From: DASUFZ01 sp035541475
GTDB lineage: Bacteria > Myxococcota_A > UBA9160 > SMWR01
Assembly (NCBI GenBank): GCA_035541475.1
Contig: DATKND010000003.1
Span: 1 to 64,000, forward strand
Reading direction: 5' to 3'
Length of the DNA stretch: 64,000 bases
Shown one piece after another: positions 16,486 through 27,118 of the stretch (its first letter is position 1; the number at the start of each line of letters is the position of its first letter). Under the pieces are notes generated by a model. It did no database searches and was not told where the DNA came from. It saw only the letters and a program-made list of their open reading frames with translations. A program made the position numbers and the translations under genes.

Positions 16486-17363
16486 GCGGGCTCCTTCAGC
16501 AACGTGACGTCGCCGGCGACCACGCGCGTCTCTCCGCTCGCGAGGCCGAGGCGCAGCGCGCCGTTCCGGTCGACACCGAGCGCGATCCCTTCGAGCACGT
16601 CCGCGCCGGCGCCCGCCACGCGCACGCGACGGCCGCGCATGCGGAACCAGGCCTCGAAGTCTGGCAGCACGCCGGGGAGGCCGTCCGCCGCGCAGCGGTC
16701 GAGCGTCGCCTCGAGGCGCTCGTAGAGGCGTCGGGTGAATGCCGCGCGATCGACGGGTGCGCCGAGGAAGCTCCTCAGCGAGCCGGCGCGCGCGCGGAAC
16801 TCCTCGGGGAAGGACTCGCGCAGGACGTTCAGGTTCACGCCGACGCCGAGCACGAGGTAGGCGACGCGCGTGCCCTCGGCGCCGAGCTCGAGCAGGATGC
16901 CGGAGACCTTCAGGCCGGCGAGCAGCACGTCGTTCGGCCACTTGATCTCGACGGGCTCGCGCGAGCCCACGGTGTCGGCGACCGCATTCGCGACGGCTAC
17001 CGCGGCGGCGAGCACGGTGGCAGGCGTCTCGATGGCCGACGCCTTCGGCCGCAGCACGATCGACGTGTAGAGATTCTGGAAGGGCGGCGAGAAGAAGCTC
17101 CGGCCGAGGCGGCCGCGCCCGGCCGTCTGGCTCTCGGCGACGACCGCCGTGCCTTCCGCCGCACCGGCGCGCGCGAGATCCTGCGCGACGCGATTGGTCG
17201 AGTCGGTCTCTTCCAGCCAGTGGAGCGTGCGACCGAGCCAGCGCGTGCGGAGCCCCGGCAACAGGTGCTCCGCGGTGAGGCGGTCGGCTTCGTTCGGCGG
17301 ATCGGGGCAGCCGGGTCCGGCGCTGCGGAGGGGGACGTGCGCGCGCGCCGGATCGGGTGTCAT
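16482..17363 (-). CDS. birA: Biotin-[acetyl-CoA-carboxylase] ligase, monofunctional
   Basis: 293 residues from ATG 17363. Attaches biotin to the carboxyl-carrier protein via biotinyl-AMP. The adenylate loop is GRGRLGRSFFSP (near residues 82-93); EIKWPNDVLLAGLKVSGIL carries the catalytic lysines. The C-terminal SH3-like domain ends with GLASGETRVVAGDVTLL. There is no N-terminal winged helix, so it lacks the bio-operon repressor function of E. coli BirA. An N-terminal tail of about 40 residues is Pro-rich and unassigned. Coupled by 4-base overlaps to nadC and coaX. Confidence 0.93.
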   Translation of the reverse strand: MTPDPARAHVPLRSAGPGCPDPPNEADRLTAEHLLPGLRTRWLGRTLHWLEETDSTNRVAQDLARAGAAEGTAVVAESQTAGRGRLGRSFFSPPFQNLYTSIVLRPKASAIETPATVLAAAVAVANAVADTVGSREPVEIKWPNDVLLAGLKVSGILLELGAEGTRVAYLVLGVGVNLNVLRESFPEEFRARAGSLRSFLGAPVDRAAFTRRLYERLEATLDRCAADGLPGVLPDFEAWFRMRGRRVRVAGAGADVLEGIALGVDRNGALRLGLASGETRVVAGDVTLLKEPA

Positions 17364-18256
17364 GCGCCGGCTCCTGCGTCCGGCCGGGCCGCAGGTCCCG
17401 ACGCGATTTCGAGCGCGACGTCGGCCGCAGGCGCCGAGTGCGTCAGCGCGCCGACCGAGATGCGTTGCACTCCGGTCTCCGCGATCTGCCGCACGTTCTC
17501 GAGCCGCACGCCGCCCGAGACCTCGAGCAGCACGCGCCCGCGTAGCGCGTCCGCGACCTCGCGGATCTCGGCGAGACCCATGTTGTCGAGCAGCAGCGAG
17601 TCGGCGCCGGCTTCGACCGCGGCATAGGCGTCGGCCGACGACTCCACCTCGACCTGGATGCGCAGGTGATCGAGCCGCGCCGAGAGCGCCGCCTTGACCG
17701 CCTGCACGACGCCGCCCGCCGCCGCGACGTGGTTGTCCTTCAGCAGGATCCCGTCGTAGAGGCCGCTCCGGTGGTTGTGCGCGCCACCGACGGCCGTCGC
17801 GTACTTGTCGAGCGTGCGCCAGCCGGGAAGCGTCTTCCGCGTGTCGAGCACGAGGGCCCCGGTTCCGGCCACCGCGTCGACGAAGCGACGCGTGAAGGTG
17901 GCGACGCCGCACAGGCGCATCAGGAAGTTGAGCGCGCTGCGCTCGCCGGCGAGCAAGGTCCGCAGCGGACCGCGCACGCGCGCGATCACCGCGCCCGCGC
18001 CGACGCGCACGCCGTCCGCCGTGCAGCGCTCGAAGACCAGCTCGGGATCGAACGTGGCGAAGACGCTGCGCGCGATCTCGAGGCCGCAGACCACGAGTGG
18101 CGAGCGCGCCTCGATCACCGCCGCGCCACGCTGATCGAGCCCGATCGCGATCGCGGAGGTCACGTCGCCGGGGCCGATGTCCTCCTCGAGCGCGCGGGCG
18201 ACGAGGGGAAGCCAGGTATGCGCCGGAGGCAGCTCGGCCGGGCCCCGCATGGCCAC
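17360..18256 (-). CDS. nadC: Nicotinate-nucleotide pyrophosphorylase (quinolinate phosphoribosyltransferase)
   Basis: 298 residues. Converts quinolinate and PRPP to nicotinate mononucleotide in NAD synthesis. Conserved segments: EEDIGPGDVTS near residue 24, GERSALNFLMRLCGVAT, DTRKTLPGWRTLDKYA with the PRPP- and quinolinate-binding Arg and Lys, GGAHNHRSGLYDGILLKDNH, and LLDNMG. GTG 18256 is given as start; ATG 18250 two codons on is an alternative and neither has a strong ribosome-binding site. First gene of the coupled series nadC-birA-coaX-EF-G-like. nadA and nadB are not in the window. Confidence 0.95.
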   Translation of the reverse strand: MAMRGPAELPPAHTWLPLVARALEEDIGPGDVTSAIAIGLDQRGAAVIEARSPLVVCGLEIARSVFATFDPELVFERCTADGVRVGAGAVIARVRGPLRTLLAGERSALNFLMRLCGVATFTRRFVDAVAGTGALVLDTRKTLPGWRTLDKYATAVGGAHNHRSGLYDGILLKDNHVAAAGGVVQAVKAALSARLDHLRIQVEVESSADAYAAVEAGADSLLLDNMGLAEIREVADALRGRVLLEVSGGVRLENVRQIAETGVQRISVGALTHSAPAADVALEIASGPAARPDAGAGA

Positions 18257-18301
18257 CTAGATTAGCAGCATCGCCTTCCGGAAATCCGAGCGAAGACGGC
18301 A

Positions 18302-18362
18302 AGGAGGCCGAGGCACCTCGGCCGACGCGCAGCGAGGCGTAGCCGAGCGAAGGCCCGGCAGA
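18302..18362 (-). repeat. Copy of intergenic repeat family 2 (R2)
   Basis: Read on the minus strand it gives GGGCCTTCGCTCGGCTACGC, CTCGCTGCGCGTCGGCCGA and a terminal hairpin, the order seen in R1 at 3616. The hairpin GGCCGAGG-CA-CCTCGGCC covers 18306-18323. It fills the gap between the response-regulator gene and nadC, both on the minus strand. Confidence 0.55.
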
Positions 18363-18363
18363 A

Positions 18364-19890
18364 CTACGCCGGGTCCTCCGAATCGCCGCCCTTCAGCTTG
18401 CGGATCTCCTCGAGGATCAGGGTCTCCGCCAGCCGCGGGACCACCTCCCACGCGACCTTCTCGAGCCGCTCGACCGCCTGCTCGACGATGCTCTCGGCGA
18501 CCGAGCCGAAGGACTCCCAGGCCATTTTCTCGAGCGTGTCGTGGAGCCGCTCGCGGAGCGCGGGGGCCACGCGAGCGACGACGGCGTCGGAGAGCGACGA
18601 CTCGTCGAGCTCCGGCATCGGCCGCGGAACGACGCTGCGAGCAGGCGGGGCCGGAACGGGCGCGCGCACGGGTGCGGGCGGCGCGGCGGGCGCCGTCGCG
18701 GCGCGAGCGGGAGCCGGCGGCGTCTGCGGCACGCGATCGTAGGTGTCGTCGGCCGGGTCGCTCGCGAGCGACGCCTCGGCCTCCGTGAGATCGCCTTCCA
18801 GCAGATCCATCACGGGGTCGTCGGCGATCCGCGCGAGAGGCGCGGCGGGCTCCTGCTCGAGCAGGCGCGTCGCGCCGGGTGAGACGGCGGCGCGCAGGTC
18901 GGAGGAGGAGACGTCGTAGTCGGACGCGGCGATCGGGTCCAGCACCGCGGCGTTCGGCATCGCACCCGGGTCGCGCTCCTCGGCGGCCGCGCCGAACTCG
19001 AAGTCGAAGCGCTCGCCCTCGTCGAGCGCGGGCGTCACCGCCGCCGGGGCGCGCACGAAGGGGCGCGGCGTCGCGAGCTCGAGCTCGGCGTCCGCCGCGG
19101 CGTCGACGTCGGTGTCGAGCGCGAGCGCGTCGCCCGGCTCGGACGCCGGCGCGTCGGGCAGGATCGCGACGGTGTGCGCCGCGGCGCTCGTGCGCGCGGG
19201 CGTCGTGCCGAGATCGTCGTCGCCGAAGGCGAAGGCGTTGTCGTCGCCGCCGTCGAAGCTCAGGTTGGAGCTCGGGCTCTCGAGCTGCGACGCGGCGGTC
19301 GCGGTGCGCGTCGGCGGGACCGTCTCCGTGGCGACGGAGTCTTCGAAGAAATCGAAGGCCTCCTCGCTGCGCGCGCTCGGCGGAGCCGGCGGGGCGGGCG
19401 CGGGTCTCGCGGCCGGCGCGGGTCGGACGGGCGCCGCGGCCTGCGGAGGGGCCATCGGCGGACGCGGCGCGGCAGCGGCCTGCGGCGCGGGCGCGGCCGG
19501 CGCAGCGGGCGCGGGAGCCGGCGCGCTCGCGAGCAGGCGCTTCACGCGCTCGACGAGCGCCTGCGCCTCGAAGGGCTTCGCGATGTGGCCCGCGGCGCCC
19601 GCGCGGCTCGCGCGCTCGTTGTCGAACGCCTCGAAGGTGCCCGTCAGCAGCAGCACGGGAATGTGTCGCAGGGCGGGATCGGCCTTGATCGCCTCGCAGA
19701 CCTCGTAGCCGCTCTTCCCGGGCATCACGACGTCGGCGAGGATCACGTCCGGCCGGAGCGCGCGGGCTCGCGCGATCGCATCGTCGCCGTTGTCGACGGT
19801 GACGAGAGAGATGTCCTCGCTCGCGAAGCTGATCCCGACCACCTTCTGGATCGTGACGCTGTCGTCTGCGAGCAGCAGGGTCTTGCCCAT
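18364..19890 (-). CDS. Response regulator with long disordered linker and C-terminal helical domain
   Basis: 508 residues from ATG 19890. The receiver domain (1-120) is complete: acidic pair D9-D10, phospho-acceptor D53 (ILADVVMPGKSGYEV), Thr in LLLTGTF and Lys in IAKPFEAQALV. Then comes a Pro/Ala-rich and acidic linker of about 310 residues. The last ~60 residues are a well-defined amphipathic helical domain (LHDTLEKMAWESFGSVAESI, then EQAVERLEKVAWEVVPRLAE) with an internal repeat-like pattern. There is no DNA-binding domain, so output is probably by protein contact. It is divergent from a PP2C phosphatase across 225 bases in which I see no clear signal. Confidence 0.85.
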   Translation of the reverse strand: MGKTLLLADDSVTIQKVVGISFASEDISLVTVDNGDDAIARARALRPDVILADVVMPGKSGYEVCEAIKADPALRHIPVLLLTGTFEAFDNERASRAGAAGHIAKPFEAQALVERVKRLLASAPAPAPAAPAAPAPQAAAAPRPPMAPPQAAAPVRPAPAARPAPAPPAPPSARSEEAFDFFEDSVATETVPPTRTATAASQLESPSSNLSFDGGDDNAFAFGDDDLGTTPARTSAAAHTVAILPDAPASEPGDALALDTDVDAAADAELELATPRPFVRAPAAVTPALDEGERFDFEFGAAAEERDPGAMPNAAVLDPIAASDYDVSSSDLRAAVSPGATRLLEQEPAAPLARIADDPVMDLLEGDLTEAEASLASDPADDTYDRVPQTPPAPARAATAPAAPPAPVRAPVPAPPARSVVPRPMPELDESSLSDAVVARVAPALRERLHDTLEKMAWESFGSVAESIVEQAVERLEKVAWEVVPRLAETLILEEIRKLKGGDSEDPA

Positions 19891-20115
19891 GGTCCCCCCG
19901 ATTCGAAACGCCTGGCGGTGGTCCGGCCCCGGACGGGCGCGGCCCACGGTCGTATCGACGGCGCATCCGGCCGGATTGAATGCTTTTTCTGCGGTGGAGT
20001 CCAGCACCCCGGGCGCTCGCCTGCGCGTCGCCTGCGCGCGGCGCCGCGCTTCAAGGCATCGCGGCGACCCTCCGATGCAGGCGGAGCCGGTCGCGCGGGC
20101 CGGACGGAGGTTTCG

Positions 20116-20850
20116 ATGATCCTGACCGCGGCCGCGCGCACGGACGTCGGGCGCCGGCGCAGCGCGAACGAGGACAGCTTCGCGCTGGCCCCGAAGCTCG
20201 GCCTGTACCTGGTCGCGGACGGGATGGGTGGCCACACCGCGGGCCAGCTCGCGAGCCGGCTCGCCGCGCGCGGCTGCGTCGCGAAGCTGCGCGAGCTCGG
20301 GGAGAGCCGGGCGACCTTGACCGAGAAGCTCCGGGCCTGCGTCGAGGCCGCCAATCGCGAGGTCTACGAGACGGCGCAGGCCAAGCCCGAGCTGACCGGC
20401 ATGGGCACGACCCTGGTCGCGCTGCTCGCGGGCGCGGGACGCATCGCGCTGGCCCACGTCGGCGACAGCCGCGCATATCTGATCCGCAAAGGAACCATCC
20501 GGCGGCTCACGGACGACCACTCGCTCGTGGCGGAGCTGGTGCGGCGACACGAGATCTCCGAGGAATCGGCGCGCGGTCACCCGCACCGGCACGTGCTGAC
20601 GCGCGCCCTCGGCGTCCGCAAGAACGTGGAGGCGGATCTCGCCGAGCTGACGCCGGCGGTCGGCGACGCCGTGGTGCTCTGCTCGGACGGCCTCACGACG
20701 CACGTCGACGACGCCGAGATCGCGGCCGTCGCGGCGCGCGAGCGCGACGTCGAGGCCGTGTGCACGCGCCTCGTCGATCTCGCGAACGCGCGCGGCGGCG
20801 AGGACAACGTGACCGTCGCCCTCGTGCGCTGCGACCCGGACGCCGCCTAG
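20116..20850 (+). CDS. PP2C-family serine/threonine phosphatase
   Basis: 244 residues from ATG 20116, six bases after GGAGG. Single catalytic domain of the bacterial PstP/Stp type. Metal-binding and signature motifs are intact: NEDSFAL near residue 18, VADGMGGHTAG (34-44), GMGTTLVAL, AHVGDSRAYL, LCSDGLT, and the C-terminal GGEDNVTVAL with its metal Asp. No transmembrane segment. No Hanks-type kinase is adjacent, so the target is unknown. It lies next to a FliA-type sigma factor in convergent orientation; a role in sigma or anti-sigma control is possible but not shown. Confidence 0.92.
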   Translation: MILTAAARTDVGRRRSANEDSFALAPKLGLYLVADGMGGHTAGQLASRLAARGCVAKLRELGESRATLTEKLRACVEAANREVYETAQAKPELTGMGTTLVALLAGAGRIALAHVGDSRAYLIRKGTIRRLTDDHSLVAELVRRHEISEESARGHPHRHVLTRALGVRKNVEADLAELTPAVGDAVVLCSDGLTTHVDDAEIAAVAARERDVEAVCTRLVDLANARGGEDNVTVALVRCDPDAA

Positions 20851-20863
20851 CTCGGTACGACCC

Positions 20864-20921
20864 GGGGACGAAGTCGGGTCCCCGAGGAGGAACAGATGGC
20901 CGCCGCAGGGGATTCGTCCCC
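20864..20921 (+). repeat. Palindromic element family 1, copy 2
   Basis: Outer stem GGGGACGAA (20864-20872) pairs with 20913-20921. A six-base bulge GTCGGG follows, then inner stem TCCCC (20879-20883) pairs with GGGGA (20908-20912). The 24-base loop (20884-20907) is identical to copies 1 and 4, though the outer arms share no sequence with them. It fills the convergent gap between the PP2C gene and the sigma-factor gene. Confidence 0.9.
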
Positions 20922-20937
20922 GACGAGGCAGGCCTCT

Positions 20938-21702
20938 TCAGCGTTCCAGCAGCGCCTTCAGCTTCGCGCGAAGTCTCAGCACCGCCTTCGTGTGAATCTG
21001 ACACACGCGCGATTCGGTGATCCCGAGGATCCCGCCGATCTCCTTCATGTTCAGATCCTCGTAGTAGTAGAGCGACACCACGAGCCGCTCCTTCTCGGGC
21101 AGCATCGCGATCGTCTCCGCGATCACCCGCTTCGTCTCCGTCATCTTGAAGCTGGCGAAGGGGTTCTCGGAGTTCACGTCCTCGACGATGTCCGCGAACG
21201 TGCCCGTGCGGTCGCCGTCGGAGTTCGTGCCGCGGATCTCCTCGAGGTTCACGAGCGAGATGCCGCGCACCTGGTTCAGCAGCTCGTGGAACTTGTCGAT
21301 CTGGAGCCCGAGCGAGTCGGCCACTTCGTCCTCGGTGGCGTTGCGTCCGAGTCGCTGCTCCACCTCGCCGTACGCACGCTCGAGTCGGCGGCTCTTCTGG
21401 CGCACGCTGCGCGGCACCCAGTCGAGCGAGCGGAGCTGGTCGAGGATCGCGCCCTTGATGCGGAACTCGGCGTAGGTCTTGAACTTGCAGTTCTTGTCCG
21501 GATCGTATTTCTCGATCGCGTCCATCAGCCCGATCACGCCGGTGTTGTGCAGATCGTCGAGGTCGATGTGGGACGGGAGTCGCACCGCGATCCGGTTCAC
21601 GATGTACCGGATCAGCGGGGTGTGCTCGAGCACGATCTGCTCCTTGAGACGCGACGGGATCTCCGAGTTCTTCTCCTTGGCCTCGCGGAGCAGCGCTTCC
21701 AT
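20938..21702 (-). CDS. fliA: FliA/WhiG-type RNA polymerase sigma factor (sigma-28 class)
   Basis: 254 residues from ATG 21702, with AAGGGGGGAAC upstream; a longer frame to 21792 looks non-coding. Region 2 is typical of group 3 sigma factors: HTPLIRYIVNRIAVRLPSHI, DLDDLHNTGVIGLMDAIEKY, FKTYAEFRIKGAILDQLRSL and DWVPRSVRQK. Region 4 is LPEKERLVVSLYYYEDLNMK followed by EIGGILGITESRVCQIHTKA. No flagellar genes or FlgM occur in the window, so the regulon may concern motility or pili elsewhere. A strong sigma-54 promoter precedes it and an NtrC-type gene lies upstream on the same strand. Confidence 0.92.
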   Translation of the reverse strand: MEALLREAKEKNSEIPSRLKEQIVLEHTPLIRYIVNRIAVRLPSHIDLDDLHNTGVIGLMDAIEKYDPDKNCKFKTYAEFRIKGAILDQLRSLDWVPRSVRQKSRRLERAYGEVEQRLGRNATEDEVADSLGLQIDKFHELLNQVRGISLVNLEEIRGTNSDGDRTGTFADIVEDVNSENPFASFKMTETKRVIAETIAMLPEKERLVVSLYYYEDLNMKEIGGILGITESRVCQIHTKAVLRLRAKLKALLER

Positions 21703-21775
21703 GCCCTTCGTTCCCCCCTTGTGCGTCGGCGCCCACCGCATCCGCTCGCACGATTTCGATGTGGGTGGACCGCAA

Positions 21776-21791
21776 AGCAGGGCCTGTGCCA
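21776..21791 (-). promoter_or_regulatory. Sigma-54 promoter of the FliA-type sigma gene
   Basis: On the minus strand TGGCACAGGCCCTGCT matches the -24/-12 consensus TGGCACG-N4-TTGCW, with GG and GC 12 bases apart. Two positions differ. The predicted transcription start is near 21766, giving a leader of about 64 bases before ATG 21702. The site lies in a 312-base gene gap. Confidence 0.72.
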
Positions 21792-21916
21792 AAAGCGGGA
21801 CGCGCGGGCGGGCCGCATGCGCCCGGTGTCGGGCGGCGCGCGGCGGGCGGAGTCAGGTGCGCGGATCCGCGGCGCTTTTCTCGCGCCGCTCCGCGCGCGC
21901 GCTGCGCAGTCGCTTG

Positions 21917-21952
21917 CGCGGACCTGCCGCCCGGCGCGGCGGCAGGTCCGCG
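21917..21952. promoter_or_regulatory. Perfect 15-bp dyad in the fliA upstream gap: enhancer site or terminator hairpin
   Basis: CGCGGACCTGCCGCC (21917-21931) and GGCGGCAGGTCCGCG (21938-21952) are perfect inverted repeats around a six-base centre. The dyad lies about 150-185 bases upstream of the predicted sigma-54 start, where NtrC-type activators bind. It also lies 62 bases after the stop of the NtrC-type gene, so it could act as a terminator, but no T-run follows on either strand. I see nothing else in the 21703-22014 gap besides the sigma-54 promoter. Confidence 0.55.
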
Positions 21953-22014
21953 AACGGGTGGGCGAGGGCGACGGGCGGCCGACGCCGGTGCCGCGCGTTT
22001 TCTGACAGCTCGGC

Positions 22015-23406
<1,392 letters not shown>

Positions 23407-23413
23407 CCGGAAT

Positions 23414-23430
23414 CCTCCGCGCGGCGGAGG
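23414..23430. repeat. Short inverted repeat giving GGAGG on both strands
   Basis: CCTCCGC-GCG-GCGGAGG lies between the two divergent NtrC-type genes. On the minus strand it supplies the ribosome-binding site of the TTG 23406 start. On the plus strand GGAGGGGGG precedes GTG 23444, an alternative start of the next gene. Confidence 0.5.
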
Positions 23431-23465
23431 GGGGTGTCGGAATGTGCGCGAGTCACTCTCGCGTT

Positions 23466-23493
23466 TCAAGAGGAGGCGCGACGGCACCGATAC
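23466..23493 (+). promoter_or_regulatory. Possible FliA-type (sigma-28) promoter before the second NtrC-type gene
   Basis: TCAAGAGG, 12 bases, then ACCGATAC resembles TAAAGTTT-N11-GCCGATAA. The same layout, TCAA-N16-RCCGATAC, occurs at 61495 before the XRE-pilMNO genes. The predicted start would be only a few bases before ATG 23504, implying a leaderless or nearly leaderless message. Tentative. Confidence 0.3.
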
Positions 23494-23503
23494 ACCGCTC
23501 GAT

Positions 23504-24910
<1,407 letters not shown>

Positions 24911-24983
24911 CGACCGCGCATCCAGGACGGCTAGGCTTCCGCGACCCCCCGCGACCGCGGCGCGCGCCGCGCGGAGGGGGCGT

Positions 24984-26606
24984 GTGGACCAGCCGGGGGT
25001 AGGTGACACGACGCTGGTCGCGGCGCTCGGGCCGGACGCCTCGCCGTCCTGGCTGCGCGTAGCCGGAGAGCGACTGCGCGAGGCCGAGATCGCGCGGGTC
25101 GGCAGCGCAGCGGAGTGTCAGGCGCTCGCGCGCTCCCGCCCGCTCGATGCCGCGGTGGTCGACGCGCGCGTCGGCGCCGAGGCCGAGGCGCTGGTCGCCT
25201 GGCTCGCCGCGCGCGCGATCCCTTCGCTGGTGCTCGAGCCCGCCGGCAGCGACTCCGCGGCGCTCGCCTGGCTGCGCGCCGGCGCCGGCGAGTGTCTGCC
25301 GTGCGGGGCGAACGGCGAGCGGATCGCGCTCGCGCTGCGCCGGCTGCTCGCCCGCGAGCGCGCTCGCCGAGACGCGCTGCGGCGCGAGGCGGCGTCCGAC
25401 GTCGCGCGCGCGCACCGCGACATCGTCGAGCAGCTCAACAGCGCGCTGCTCGTGGTCGACGCCACCGGCCGCATCGCGTACTGCAATCCGCCCGCCGAGC
25501 AGATCCTCGGCGCGGGCTTCGAGGCGCTCCACGGTCGCGAGGCGTCGGACTGGTTCGAGCCGGCGGGCGAGGGCGACGAGACCTTGATCGCGCGATCGCT
25601 GCGGAGCGGCGCGCGCTTCAAGGGCGCCGAGGCGGTGGTGACGCGGCCGGACGGCCGGCGCGTGCCCGTCGGCATGTCGTGCGCGCCGATCGAGTCGGCC
25701 GACGGCACGCGCAGCGGCGTGGTCGCCGTGTTCCAGGACCTCTCGGATGTGAAGCAGCTGCGCACGCAGCTCCTCCAGCACGAGAAGCTCGCCTCGATCG
25801 GGGAGCTCGCGGCGGGCGTCGCGCACGAGATCAACAACCCGATGGGCTTCATCCACGCGAACCTCTTCCAGATGGCGGAATACGTGCAGGATCTGCGGCG
25901 CGTCTTCGCGCGTGTGGAAGCGCTCGCGCAGGCGGCCTCGAAGTCCGACTCGGCGGAGCTGCGCGAGGTCGCCCGGGCGCTCGCGGCCGAGGCCGAGGCG
26001 GTCGACGTCGAGTTCGTGCTCGGCGATCTCGCCAAGGCGGTGCGCGAGTCGCAGGAGGGCTCAGAGCGCATCCGCCACATCGTCCAGGACCTGCGCGACT
26101 TCTCGCACCCGGACGCGTCCGAGCGCGTGCTCGCCGACCTCAACCAGTGTCTCGATTCCACCGCCAACATCGTGTGGCCGATGATGAAACACGCGGTCGT
26201 GCTCGAGAAGCGCTACGCCGAGCTGCCGGTCGTCTCCTGCTTCCCGATGCAGCTCAAGCAGGTCTTCATGAACCTGCTCGTCAACGCCTATCAAGCCATC
26301 GAGGAGGCGGTCGGACGGAGCGGCGAGACGGGCACGATCGCGCTCGAGACCGCGCGCCACGGCGACGTCGTGCGGATCAGCGTACGCGACAGCGGCGTCG
26401 GCATCTCGGCCGAGCATCGCGAGCGCATCTTCGACCCGTTCTTCACGACCAAGAAGGTCGGCGCGGGCACGGGGCTCGGCCTCTCGACCTCGTTCGGAAT
26501 CGTGCAGCGCCACGGCGGCCGTCTCACGGTCGAGAGCGAGCCGGGCCGCGGCAGCGCCTTCCACGTGTTCCTCCCGGTGGGAGAAGAGGGAGACACCGGA
26601 GAGTGA
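24984..26606 (+). CDS. Hybrid-type sensor histidine kinase with N-terminal pseudo-receiver and PAS domain
   Basis: 540 residues from GTG 24984, just after GGAGGGGG. Residues ~10-125 look like a receiver fold with VVDAR as a possible acceptor site but without the usual acidic pair. A PAS domain follows (~150-255, NSALLVVDATGRIAYCNPPA). HisKA carries His281 in GVAHEINNPMGF; a long insert of some 60 residues follows, then HATPase_c with N box NLLVNAYQAIEEA and G boxes DSGVGI and GTGLGLS. No transmembrane segment, so the signal is cytoplasmic. The stop overlaps the start of the following receiver gene (GTGA). Confidence 0.91.
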   Translation: MDQPGVGDTTLVAALGPDASPSWLRVAGERLREAEIARVGSAAECQALARSRPLDAAVVDARVGAEAEALVAWLAARAIPSLVLEPAGSDSAALAWLRAGAGECLPCGANGERIALALRRLLARERARRDALRREAASDVARAHRDIVEQLNSALLVVDATGRIAYCNPPAEQILGAGFEALHGREASDWFEPAGEGDETLIARSLRSGARFKGAEAVVTRPDGRRVPVGMSCAPIESADGTRSGVVAVFQDLSDVKQLRTQLLQHEKLASIGELAAGVAHEINNPMGFIHANLFQMAEYVQDLRRVFARVEALAQAASKSDSAELREVARALAAEAEAVDVEFVLGDLAKAVRESQEGSERIRHIVQDLRDFSHPDASERVLADLNQCLDSTANIVWPMMKHAVVLEKRYAELPVVSCFPMQLKQVFMNLLVNAYQAIEEAVGRSGETGTIALETARHGDVVRISVRDSGVGISAEHRERIFDPFFTTKKVGAGTGLGLSTSFGIVQRHGGRLTVESEPGRGSAFHVFLPVGEEGDTGE

Positions 26607-26998
26607 GCGACGCCTCGGCGCGCCTGCCGCTCGTGCTGCTCGTCGACGACGAGCCCCGCATCCTGTCGGCGCTGCGGCGCACCTTGCGGCGCGAGCCATA
26701 CGAGCTGCTCTCGGCCGAGAGCTGCGCGGAGGCGCTGCGCGTGATCGAGTCGCAGCCGGTCGACGTCGTGCTCTCGGACCACAAGATGCCGGGCATGACC
26801 GGCCTCCAGCTCCTCGAGCGGGTCGCGGCGCGGCGTCCGCGGGCGATCCGGCTCCTCATCACCGGCTGGACCGAGTCGATCCCGCCGGAGGAGATCCGCG
26901 CGGTCGGCGTGCGCGAGGTGATCTCGAAGCCGTGGGAGGACGCGGCGCTGAAAGAGAGCTTGCGCCGGGCATGCAAGGATCTCGCTGAGCGCGGCTAA
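26603..26998 (+). CDS. Single-domain response regulator (RpfG-type receiver)
   Basis: 131 residues from GTG 26603, overlapping the kinase stop by four bases. Receiver motifs are intact: D15-D16, phospho-acceptor D59 in LSDHKMPGMTGLQLLE, Thr in LLITGWTE, Lys in VISKPWEDAALKESL. The DHKMPG and KPW signatures are those of RpfG-like receivers, but there is no HD-GYP or other output domain. It probably passes phosphate on or acts by protein contact as partner of the preceding kinase. Confidence 0.9.
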   Translation: MSDASARLPLVLLVDDEPRILSALRRTLRREPYELLSAESCAEALRVIESQPVDVVLSDHKMPGMTGLQLLERVAARRPRAIRLLITGWTESIPPEEIRAVGVREVISKPWEDAALKESLRRACKDLAERG

Positions 26999-27052
26999 GG
27001 ATCGCGTCGTGTGCAGCGAGCGATTCGAGCACGCGGCCCGAAGCTCGGAAAA

Positions 27053-27117
27053 TCATGCCGCGCGAAGCGCGCCGCAAGCGGCGCGGAGCGCAGCGAGCGG
27101 CAGGCGAGCGAAGATCC
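27053..27117 (-). repeat. Copy of intergenic repeat family 2 (R5)
   Basis: On the minus strand it starts CTTCGCTCGCCTG and runs through GCTCGCTGCGC, as in R4 (28491). An internal perfect hairpin CGCGCCGC-AA-GCGGCGCG covers 27068-27085. It fills the convergent gap between the receiver gene and the membrane RelE-like gene. Confidence 0.5.
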
Positions 27118-27118
27118 A

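Noticed and set aside
20864..20921. Palindromic element as an ordinary intrinsic terminator
   Set aside because: No T-run follows any copy on either strand, the 24-base loop is conserved and far longer than terminator loops, and one copy lies inside a gene. A role at 3' ends remains possible.
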